The translations under genes were made by a program, and so were the position numbers. 64,000 bases of DNA from NCBI GenBank assembly GCA_005503055.1, contig SCOX01000002.1:248001-312000 (forward strand). The letters are read 5' to 3'. Each line of letters opens with the position of its first letter. The stretch's first letter is position 1. The DNA is from Lysobacteraceae bacterium P (lineage in GTDB: Bacteria; Pseudomonadota; Gammaproteobacteria; Xanthomonadales; Xanthomonadaceae). This document shows, in pieces, positions 57,610 through 64,000 of the stretch. The notes under the pieces were generated by a model that searched no databases, was not told the origin of the DNA, and saw nothing but the letters and a program-made list of their open reading frames with translations.

Positions 57610-58224
57610 TCAGAGCCCGAGCCAGCCCGCCACGACCGCCCGCGCCTCTTCCACGCCCTGCTTGGATTCGCCCGAGAACGTCTGCACGCTCACCGTGTCG
57701 CCGAAGGCGCTGAACAGCTCCTTCTTCACGGCCAGCAAGGTCTGCGACTGCTGCCCGCGACCGAACTTGTCGGCCTTGGTCAGCAGCGCGTGCGCCGGCA
57801 GCCCGCGGCTGACGGCGTAGCCGAGCATCTGCCGGTCGTAATCCCGCAACGGATGGCGGATGTCCATCACCACGACCAGCCCCTTCAGCGACTCGCGCGT
57901 GCGGAAGTACTGGTCGATGAAGGCCTGCCAATGCGCCTGCAGGTCCTGCGGGACCTTGGCGTAGCCGTAGCCGGGCAGGTCCACCAGGAAGCGCGGCTGC
58001 TCGGCGCCGGTCGGGGTCATGTCGAAATAGACCAGCTGCTGGGTGCGGCCGGGGGTCTTGGAGACGCGCGCCAGGGCGTTCTGCTGGCACAGCGCGTTGA
58101 GGGCGCTGGACTTGCCGGCGTTGGAGCGGCCGGCGAAGGCGACCTCGAAGCCGCCCTCGGGCGGGAGCTGTCTGTGGGTATGCGCCGAGAGCAGGTAGCT
58201 CGCGCGGACGAAAGGATTGGCCAT
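57610..58224 (-). CDS. ysxC: Ribosome biogenesis GTP-binding protein YsxC/EngB
   Basis: 204 residues from ATG 58224. It is an essential GTPase for 50S subunit assembly. G1 is FAGRSNAGKSSALNAL, G2 the Thr in KTPGRTQQL, G3 DLPGYGYAKVP, G4 LLTKADKF and the G5 Ser region is FSGESKQGV. The family start PFVRASYLLSAHTHRQLPPEGG is intact. It converges with the amylase gene (36 bases apart) and is divergent from the cytochrome c4 gene, an arrangement also seen in pseudomonads. Confidence 0.96.
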   Translation of the reverse strand: MANPFVRASYLLSAHTHRQLPPEGGFEVAFAGRSNAGKSSALNALCQQNALARVSKTPGRTQQLVYFDMTPTGAEQPRFLVDLPGYGYAKVPQDLQAHWQAFIDQYFRTRESLKGLVVVMDIRHPLRDYDRQMLGYAVSRGLPAHALLTKADKFGRGQQSQTLLAVKKELFSAFGDTVSVQTFSGESKQGVEEARAVVAGWLGL

Positions 58225-58429
58225 GCCACTAGGATCGCACGGGCGCGTGCGCCACCGCCCATTCCGTCCGCGCCCGGCCGGAAAACCGGGCCGATTCGGA
58301 GGGAAATGCCGGCTGCGGCCGCTTTCGGCATGCCGTCCGCGTTGACCGGCCACGGAGCGGCGACGATAATTCCGCGGTTCCGGCGTCCGTTTCACGGTTC
58401 GCCTCATCAGTGTTTCGGAGCCCAGCTAC

Positions 58430-59314
58430 ATGAGCCAAGCCCGCGTCCTGCGCATCGTCGGTGTCGTCGCCTTTGTGGCCGCCGCCGCCGCGTACGCCCA
58501 GACCACCGTCAATCCGGTCCCGAACAACGCGCCGGTCCAGCAGGCACCGCTGAACACCGCGCCGGAAAAGACCGTGTGGGGCGACGCCAAGGCCGGCGCC
58601 ACCAAGGCGGGCACCTGCGCCGCGTGCCACGGCCTGGACGGTAACCCGATCGATCCGCAGTACCCGCGCCTGGCCGGGCAGAGCGAGCGCTACATCGCGC
58701 ACCAGATCGCCCTGTTCAAGTCCGGCGAGCGCAATACGGGCATGGCCGCGGTCATGAAGCCCTTCGCCGACGCGCTGTCGGCCCAGGATGCGCGCGACAT
58801 CGGCGCGTACTTCGCTACCCAGAAGGCGGGCGCGGGCGTCGCCGACGACAGCGTCATCGCCACCGGCCCCAACACCGGCAAGAAGTTCTTCGAAGTGGGC
58901 CAGCAGCTGTTCCGCTCGGGCGACAAGGCCCGCGGCATTCCGGCGTGCATGGCGTGCCACGGTCCGGACGGCGCCGGCAACCCCGGCCCGGCCTATCCGC
59001 ACATCGCCGGCCAGCAGGCCGCCTACAGCCAGCGCCGCCTGGAGGAGTACCGCACCGGTACCACCGTCCAGCGCGATGCCCACCTGTTCAACGTGATGGC
59101 CGGCGTCGCCAAGCAGCTGACCGACGAGGAAATCGTGTCGCTGTCGAGCTACCTGCAGGGCCTGCACCCGAGCCGCGACGACGTCGCCGCGACGAATGCC
59201 CCGGCTCCGGCCGTTGCGGCTCCGGCCGCTGCACCCGCCGCCGCTCCGGCTCCCGCCGCGGCACCTGCGCAGGCACCGGCCGAGCCGGCCGCGGCGCCGG
59301 CGAGCGGTACCTGA
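58430..59314 (+). CDS. Cytochrome c4, diheme
   Basis: 294 residues from ATG 58430 with a signal peptide ending near AAAAAYAQ. It is a periplasmic diheme electron carrier to terminal oxidases. Heme sites are CAACH (Cys63) and CMACH (Cys173), each followed by a distal Met (MAAVMKPFAD and NVMAGVAKQL regions). The two halves are clearly duplicated: GLDGNPIDPQYPRLAGQSERYI and GPDGAGNPGPAYPHIAGQQAAY. The last 45 residues are an Ala/Pro-rich tail, absent from the E. coli-related proteins I know and likely flexible. A strong terminator follows at 59391. Confidence 0.93.
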   Translation: MSQARVLRIVGVVAFVAAAAAYAQTTVNPVPNNAPVQQAPLNTAPEKTVWGDAKAGATKAGTCAACHGLDGNPIDPQYPRLAGQSERYIAHQIALFKSGERNTGMAAVMKPFADALSAQDARDIGAYFATQKAGAGVADDSVIATGPNTGKKFFEVGQQLFRSGDKARGIPACMACHGPDGAGNPGPAYPHIAGQQAAYSQRRLEEYRTGTTVQRDAHLFNVMAGVAKQLTDEEIVSLSSYLQGLHPSRDDVAATNAPAPAVAAPAAAPAAAPAPAAAPAQAPAEPAAAPASGT

Positions 59315-59390
59315 GTCCGGGTGAAGCCCGAGCCGGTGAACTTGCGCCGGTGACCGCGGTCGTAGGCGGTACTCCTTCGTTGTCTGGTTG

Positions 59391-59420
59391 CGCCGGCCGT
59401 GATTCCACGGCCGGCGTTTT
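59391..59420 (+). terminator. Intrinsic terminator after cytochrome c4
   Basis: An 11-bp perfect stem, CGCCGGCCGTG / CACGGCCGGCG, with an ATTC loop and then TTTTA. It separates cytochrome c4 from the dsbA genes, so dsbA at 59455 should have its own promoter or depend on read-through. Confidence 0.85.
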
Positions 59421-59454
59421 ACTTTCCGGCCCCACCCTTCGCGAGAACGTGCCG

Positions 59455-60108
59455 ATGACCCGCCGCCAGCTCCTGTCCTGCCTGCTGCTGACCGCCCTGC
59501 TTCCCTTCGCCGCGCCGGCGGCCGACGCACCCAAGAGCGCTCCGGTCGAGGGAACCGACTACGAGGTGATCGAAGGCGGCGCGCCGTTCGCCCCGGTGAA
59601 GGGCAAGGTCGAGGTCGTGGAGGTGTTCGGCTACACCTGCCCGCATTGCGCGCACTTCCAGCCTCAGGTCTCGGCTTGGGCGCGCAAGAACGCGAAGGCG
59701 GTGAACTTCGTGCCGCTGGCGGCGCCGTTCGGCGGCTCCTGGCAGCCCTACGCGAAGGCCTACTACGCCGCCCAGGCACTGAGCGTGGCCGAGAAGAGCC
59801 ACGATGCGATGTTCCTCGCCCTGCACACCGACGGCACGCTTCCGCTGCGCAATGCGACGCCGGACGAGATCGCCCCCTTCTACGCACGCTACGGCGTGGA
59901 CGCGGCGAAGTTCGCCGCTGCCTACGACGGTGCCGCCGCCGCGCAGCGCATGGAGCAGGCCGGTCAGTTCATCCGCCGCAGCGGCGTGGAGTCCACCCCG
60001 ACGCTGGTGATCAACGGGAAGTACCGCGTGGTCGGTCACGATTTCGACGACACCCTGCGCATCGCCGATGCGCTGATCGCGCGTGAACGCGACGGCAAAA
60101 CGCGCTGA
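59455..60108 (+). CDS. dsbA: Thiol:disulfide interchange protein DsbA, soluble
   Basis: 217 residues from ATG 59455 with a signal peptide ending near PFAAPAADA. It introduces disulfide bonds into periplasmic proteins. The active site CPHC is at residues 62-65 (EVFGYTCPHCAHFQPQV), and the cis-Pro loop is GVESTPTLVINGKYRV. A GTG at 59449 is an alternative start. It is followed 112 bases later by a second, lipoprotein dsbA. Confidence 0.94.
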   Translation: MTRRQLLSCLLLTALLPFAAPAADAPKSAPVEGTDYEVIEGGAPFAPVKGKVEVVEVFGYTCPHCAHFQPQVSAWARKNAKAVNFVPLAAPFGGSWQPYAKAYYAAQALSVAEKSHDAMFLALHTDGTLPLRNATPDEIAPFYARYGVDAAKFAAAYDGAAAAQRMEQAGQFIRRSGVESTPTLVINGKYRVVGHDFDDTLRIADALIARERDGKTR

Positions 60109-60220
60109 ACCGTGTGCGCCGGCCGCTCGCGGCCGGGTATTCTTGCCCACGACCTTTTCGCCGGCTTGTCCGACACGGGCGCCGGCCCTCGCTTCCAAGC
60201 CCTCTGCGGAGACTGTCTGC

Positions 60221-61042
60221 ATGAATTCGCGTCTGCCCCACCTCGCTGTCGTCCTGACCGGACTGCTGGCCCTGTCGGCCTGTTCGAAGCAGGCGCCGGC
60301 ACCGGCCGAGACCACCGCTCCCGCCACGCCGACGGCAACCGCACCGGCTGCGCAGCCCGCCGAAACCGCCCCGGCACCGGCAGCACCCGCCGAGACGACC
60401 GCGGCGCCCGCACCCGCGGCCAGCGCGACCCCGCCGGAAGGCCCGGCGCCGGTCGCCGGCACCGACTTCATCGAGATCGCCGGCGGCCAGCCGTACGAGC
60501 CCACGGGCGGCAAGATCGAAGTCGTCGAAGTGTTCGGCTACACCTGCCCGCACTGCGCGCACTTCGAGCCGCTGGTCGAGTCCTGGAAGGCCAAGCAGCC
60601 GGCCGACGTGAAGTTCATCGCGCTGGCCGCGCCGTTCGGCGGCTACTGGATGCCCTACGCGAAGGCGTACTACACCGCGCAGACGATGGGCGTGCTCGAC
60701 AAGACGCACCAGGCGATGTTCAACGCCATCCACGTCGACCGCACCCTGCCGGTGCAGCCGCTGCCGACCGACGAGCAGATCGGCGAGTTCTACGCCAAGT
60801 ACGGCGTCGACGCGAAGCAGTTCGCCAGCACCATGTCGAGCTTCGCCATCACCGGAAAGCTCAAGCGCGCCGAGCAGTTCATCACCCGCAGCGGCGTGGA
60901 CTCGACGCCGTCGATCGTGGTCAACGGCAAGTACAAGGTCGTCGGCAAGAACTTCGAGGACACCCTGCGCATCACCGAGCACCTGGTCGCGCAGGAGCGC
61001 GCCAAGGCCGCCGGCGCAGCACCGGCCGCGGGCGGCCAGTAA
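60221..61042 (+). CDS. DsbA-family lipoprotein with a long Ala/Pro/Thr linker
   Basis: 273 residues from ATG 60221. The lipobox LALSAC makes it a lipoprotein. Residues about 22-82 are a low-complexity Ala/Pro/Thr linker that would hold the catalytic domain away from the membrane. The DsbA domain follows with CPHC at residue 109 (EVFGYTCPHCAHFEPLV) and cis-Pro in GVDSTPSIVVNGKYKV. It is clearly a paralogue of the gene before it: the two share PHCAHF, AAPFGG and the RSGV-STP segments. Tandem dsbA genes are known from xanthomonads. The tail is again Ala-rich (AAGAAPAAGGQ). Confidence 0.93.
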   Translation: MNSRLPHLAVVLTGLLALSACSKQAPAPAETTAPATPTATAPAAQPAETAPAPAAPAETTAAPAPAASATPPEGPAPVAGTDFIEIAGGQPYEPTGGKIEVVEVFGYTCPHCAHFEPLVESWKAKQPADVKFIALAAPFGGYWMPYAKAYYTAQTMGVLDKTHQAMFNAIHVDRTLPVQPLPTDEQIGEFYAKYGVDAKQFASTMSSFAITGKLKRAEQFITRSGVDSTPSIVVNGKYKVVGKNFEDTLRITEHLVAQERAKAAGAAPAAGGQ

Positions 61043-61064
61043 CCGCCTCGCACGTCGCATCGGA

Positions 61065-61823
61065 ATGGACATCCGCCGGCTCCGCCTGCTCAGCGCGAAC
61101 ATCCAGGCGGGGTCCAGCACGCGCGGCTATCACGACTACGTCGCGCGCAGCTGGTCGCATGTCCTGCCGGCAGGCAACAAGCGCAACAGCCTGGATGCGA
61201 TCGCGCAGCTGGCCGGCGAGCACGACATCGTCGGCCTCAACGAAAGCGATCCGGGCAGCCTGCGCTCGGGCTTCACCAACCAGACGCATTACCTGGCGCA
61301 GCGCGCGGGCTTCGATTACTGGAGCCACCAGCCGAACCGCCGCGTCGGTGGCGTGGCTTCCAGCGCCAACGGCCTGCTGAGCCGGCTGGAACCACGCGAA
61401 GTGATCGACCACGCCCTGCCCGGCCGCATCGCCGGGCGCGGTGTATTGCTGGCCCGCTATGGCGAAGGCGACAAGGGCCTGCTGATCGCGGTCGCGCACC
61501 TGTCGCTGGGCGCCAACTCGCGCGCCGCGCAACTGGGTTTCATCGCCGAGCTGCTGCACGACCATCCCAACGCCGTGCTGATGGGCGATTTCAACTGCTC
61601 GCTCGACCGCCCCGAGATGCACGCGCTCTTCCGCAACACACGGCTGCAACCGCCGGACGGCGAAGTCTTCACGTTTCCAAGCTGGCGTCCGCAGCGCGCG
61701 ATCGACCACATCCTGGTCGGCGACGGACTCAGGACGACCAATGCGCGCGCACGGCCGGCGGCCGCCTCGGACCATCTGGCCCTGTCGATCGACCTGCACG
61801 TGCCCGACAGCGCGCTGCGCTGA
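61065..61823 (+). CDS. Endonuclease/exonuclease/phosphatase-family protein
   Basis: 252 residues from ATG 61065, 22 bases after the second dsbA. Motifs of the EEP superfamily are visible: LRLLSANIQAG (Asn), DIVGLNESDPG (metal-binding Glu), LIAVAHLSLGANSRAAQL (catalytic His), VLMGDFNCSLDRPE (Asp and Asn) and ASDHLALSIDL (final Asp-His). No signal peptide is seen. Members cut nucleic acids or phosphate esters; the substrate here is not predictable. In xanthomonads it commonly follows dsbA, but a functional link is unknown. Confidence 0.87.
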   Translation: MDIRRLRLLSANIQAGSSTRGYHDYVARSWSHVLPAGNKRNSLDAIAQLAGEHDIVGLNESDPGSLRSGFTNQTHYLAQRAGFDYWSHQPNRRVGGVASSANGLLSRLEPREVIDHALPGRIAGRGVLLARYGEGDKGLLIAVAHLSLGANSRAAQLGFIAELLHDHPNAVLMGDFNCSLDRPEMHALFRNTRLQPPDGEVFTFPSWRPQRAIDHILVGDGLRTTNARARPAAASDHLALSIDLHVPDSALR

Positions 61824-61847
61824 TCGCGTGTTTATTGCTGAGCTGCA

Positions 61848-61925
61848 GTAGCCCGGGAAAGCGAAGCGCACCCGGCAAGCTCGCGCACAGAACCTTCGTC
61901 CCGGGCGCTTCGCTTACCCGCGCTA
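61848..61925. repeat. Paired inverted GTAGCCCGGG repeat
   Basis: The arm GTAGCCCGGGAAAGCGAAGC and the complementary arm (GGGCGCTTCGCTTACCCGCGCTAC) face each other around about 25 bases. It is the fourth paired copy in this window, between convergent genes. Confidence 0.65.
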
Positions 61926-61950
61926 CCAAGGTGTTCGGTCCGCACAACAG

Positions 61951-61984
61951 AACGGCCGGTGGCGAACCACCGGCCGTTCCGTTT
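61951..61984. terminator. Intrinsic terminator between convergent genes
   Basis: A perfect 12-bp stem, AACGGCCGGTGG / CCACCGGCCGTT, with a CGAA loop, followed by CCGTTT on the plus strand. It ends the dsbA-EEP run and, on the other strand, the receptor transcript. Confidence 0.8.
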
Positions 61985-62008
61985 ACTGCCTTCCTGACGA
62001 TCAGCCGA

Positions 62009-64000
62009 TCAGAAGCGGTAGTCCGCGCTGACGTACCAGAACGCACCCGGCAGATCGTACGTACCCGCGTCGTAGCCGTTGAGCGAGCAGCTCAGGCACA
62101 CCGGCGGCTCCTTGCCGAAGACGTTGTTCACGCCGACCGTCAGCTTGAGCTTGTCGACCCACGCATCGCTCCAGTTGAACTGCAGGTCGTGGTAGGTGGT
62201 GGAACCCAGCTTGTTGGTTTCCACGCCGCCCTGGCAACCCGGCGCCTCGGCGACCGGCACGTTAGAGCACAACTCGTCGACCGACGAGATGTAGCGCACC
62301 GTCCAGCCCACGTTGAAGTCGCCCAGCGTCCAGCCCGTCTGCATGTTGGTCTGCCACTCCGGGATCGCGCTGTCGTTCACCTCGATGCCCACTTCGCGCT
62401 GCGAGCGATTGCCATCGACGTCGACGGCCTCGTAGTCGTTGACGAAGGTGGACTGCAGCGAAGCGCTCAGACGGCCCCAGCTGAAGTCGGAACTGGCCCA
62501 GTTGACCTTGAAGTCGACACCGTCGGTCTCGATGCGGCCCAGGTTGTCGAGGAAGTTCTCCGGCGGATTGAGGTTGCCACCGGCGCCGCGGGTGAACGGC
62601 GTGCAGTTGACCGAACCGACGCCGCCTTCGCGCAGGCAGGTTTCCAGCAGGGCCTGGATGTCGCGGGACTGGATCGCGTCGTCGATCTTGTGGTGGTAGT
62701 AGCTCACTTCGAAGTCCAGGCGCTGCGACCAGTCGATCCCGGTCGCCCAGCTCGGCGCATACACCACGCCGAAGGTGTAGCTGTCGGACTCTTCCGGCTG
62801 CAGATCCGGATTACCGCCGGTGAAGGTGGTGATCTGCGTGTTGGCCTGTTCGAAGTTCGGCGGCGCGCCCTGCGCCGCGCAGCCCGCCGCGAAGGACGGA
62901 TCCGCCGGGCCCGGGCTACCGGTCGAACCGCACGGGTCGACCAGCGTGGCGCCGAACTGCGTCAGGCCGTACAGCTCGCCCAGGTTCGGCGCGCGGAAGC
63001 CCTGCGAGTACGTACCGCGGACCACGATGTCCTCGATCGGCTGCCAGCGGAAGCCCGCCTTGCCGGTGGTGGTGCTACCGAAGGTCGAGTAATCCGAATA
63101 GCGCACGGCCGCGAGCAGGTCCAGGGTCGACAGCACCGGGAACTGGAACTCGGCGTAGACCTCATCCACGTCGTACGACGAAGACACCGGTGCGGCGAAG
63201 GAGTCCTGCGACTCGCCGCTCTGGCGCAGCGGATCGGGGTTGAACTTGCCGCGATAACGGCGGTGCTCGGCGCCGGCCGCGAAGCCCGCGGTACGATCGC
63301 CGATCTCGAACATGTCGCCGGTGATGTTCGCCGAGTACAGATCGAGGATCTGTTCCGACGAGTCGATCTGGCGCGTGCGGATGTAGTCGATCATCTCCTG
63401 CGTCATCGGACGGCCCTGGCCGCCGAAGATGTCCAGCGGGACGCAGCCGGCCACCTGTGCGCAGATCGCCGGATCACCCAGCGCCAGCTTCAGCTTCGCA
63501 ACGTTGTAGCCGTTGAGGAATTCCTGCGTCGCCTTGTTGTCGGCATGCGCGTAATTGAAGTCCCAACCGAAGCTGTTGTCGCCCAGCTCGAACGTGCCGT
63601 CCAGGCCGACGTTGAAATACAGCGTGTCGACGTCCTGATGGAAGATGCGCGGGCCCACTTCGACCGGGCGACGCGTCGCCACCAGGAAGTTGGAGTTCGC
63701 ATCCAGCGTGTAGCCGAACGGGTTGTACGGGTTGTCGGCGTGGATGCTGATGGTGTCGGCGATACCGCCGGTGCCCGCGCCCGGACCGACGAAGATCGGC
63801 TCCGGCGCCGCCTGGTTGGTCGAGGTGCGGTTGTTGTACAGGCCCTTGATGTGCAACCGGGTGTTATCGGTGACGTCGTAATACAGGCTAGTGAAGATCG
63901 ACTTGCGCTTCTGCGGCGTCAGCAACAGGTTGTACGGCGCGAAGTTGAAGCGGTCCGCGCCGCCGAAGCTGTGGTACGTGCCGCCATTGGGATTGTTCGG
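62009..64000 (-). CDS. TonB-dependent receptor, C-terminal part, cut by the window edge
   Basis: The frame is open from the right edge to the stop at 62009, 663 codons, so the N-terminal signal and part of the plug lie outside the window. The visible part is an outer-membrane beta-barrel: LHIKGLYNNRTS, VRGTYSQGFRAPNLGELYGL (the common receptor motif) and the ending FWYVSADYRF with terminal Phe. An internal TTG at 63925 could be mistaken for a start, but the frame and the family pattern (NNPNGGTYHSFGGADRFNFA) continue past it. The substrate is unknown. Cys residues appear in pairs in extracellular-looking loops (LVDPCGSTGS ... AAGCAAQG). Confidence 0.88.
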   Translation of the reverse strand, partial: PNNPNGGTYHSFGGADRFNFAPYNLLLTPQKRKSIFTSLYYDVTDNTRLHIKGLYNNRTSTNQAAPEPIFVGPGAGTGGIADTISIHADNPYNPFGYTLDANSNFLVATRRPVEVGPRIFHQDVDTLYFNVGLDGTFELGDNSFGWDFNYAHADNKATQEFLNGYNVAKLKLALGDPAICAQVAGCVPLDIFGGQGRPMTQEMIDYIRTRQIDSSEQILDLYSANITGDMFEIGDRTAGFAAGAEHRRYRGKFNPDPLRQSGESQDSFAAPVSSSYDVDEVYAEFQFPVLSTLDLLAAVRYSDYSTFGSTTTGKAGFRWQPIEDIVVRGTYSQGFRAPNLGELYGLTQFGATLVDPCGSTGSPGPADPSFAAGCAAQGAPPNFEQANTQITTFTGGNPDLQPEESDSYTFGVVYAPSWATGIDWSQRLDFEVSYYHHKIDDAIQSRDIQALLETCLREGGVGSVNCTPFTRGAGGNLNPPENFLDNLGRIETDGVDFKVNWASSDFSWGRLSASLQSTFVNDYEAVDVDGNRSQREVGIEVNDSAIPEWQTNMQTGWTLGDFNVGWTVRYISSVDELCSNVPVAEAPGCQGGVETNKLGSTTYHDLQFNWSDAWVDKLKLTVGVNNVFGKEPPVCLSCSLNGYDAGTYDLPGAFWYVSADYRF

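Noticed and set aside
63850-63925. A TTG start at 63925 for the right-end receptor
   Set aside because: The frame stays open to the window edge with typical receptor sequence, so the gene is simply cut and this TTG is internal.

Overview
The window looks like a chromosomal segment of a Xanthomonadaceae gammaproteobacterium, most likely Lysobacter or a close relative. The pointers are very high GC, three TonB-dependent receptors including one of the Xanthomonas/Caulobacter type, the ysxC - cytochrome c4 - two dsbA gene order, a glutaredoxin-rhodanese fusion, and intergenic repeats typical of that family (GTAGCCCGGG/CCCGGGCTAC palindromes, GTCATTCCAGCG palindromes, GGGATTC heptamer tracts). I assign the genus by pattern recognition only; no search was run. 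No tRNA, rRNA, CRISPR array or transposase was seen.

Layout. 1-3.0 kb is the only accessory-looking stretch: a cut-off gene, a small secreted Excalibur-type protein, and an unusual ORF that joins a VirB6/TrbL-like type IV secretion membrane protein to the C-terminal part of an SRAP (YedK/HMCES) protein. 3.3-6.1 kb is aceE. 6.6-10.9 kb holds an EF-hand protein, a PqqU/YncD-like receptor, a lipoprotein and a methyltransferase. 11-20.6 kb is housekeeping: maeB, a QEGLA/DUF1704 metalloprotein, rsgA, an alaA-like aminotransferase followed by a lipase-like hydrolase and a methyltransferase, a polysaccharide deacetylase, and a three-domain glutaredoxin. 20.7-29.2 kb has small conserved proteins, a short AMP nucleosidase, a translationally coupled pair of amidohydrolase-like proteins, a DsbA-like oxidoreductase and a DegV protein.

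29.3-31.9 kb is a glutathione-dependent formaldehyde detoxification operon (frmR-frmA-fghA, minus strand) with a likely FrmR operator in front and a long GGGATTC/T tract between frmA and fghA. 32-44 kb has a DUF4136 lipoprotein, ppc, a TPR lipoprotein, an OmpR/EnvZ-like two-component pair, an amidohydrolase, gshA and a VIT-family transporter.

44.2-57.6 kb is a coherent maltodextrin/alpha-glucan utilisation locus: a LacI-family regulator, an outer-membrane TonB-dependent receptor, a double-domain esterase, a GH13 alpha-glucosidase, a six-hairpin glycosidase, an inner-membrane sugar transporter and a periplasmic alpha-amylase. Two near-identical 14-bp palindromes (TGNATACGTATNCA) lie upstream of the receptor gene and in the divergent promoter of the enzyme genes; they are the obvious candidate operators for the LacI protein.

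57.6-61.8 kb is ysxC, cytochrome c4, two dsbA paralogues (one soluble, one lipoprotein) and an endonuclease/exonuclease/phosphatase-family protein. The window ends inside a third TonB-dependent receptor. I see no complete undescribed system. The most unusual items are the VirB6-SRAP chimera, the coupled amidohydrolase partner that has lost its metal-binding HxH, the degenerate A-type domain inside the glutaredoxin fusion, and the two-domain esterase in the glucan locus.
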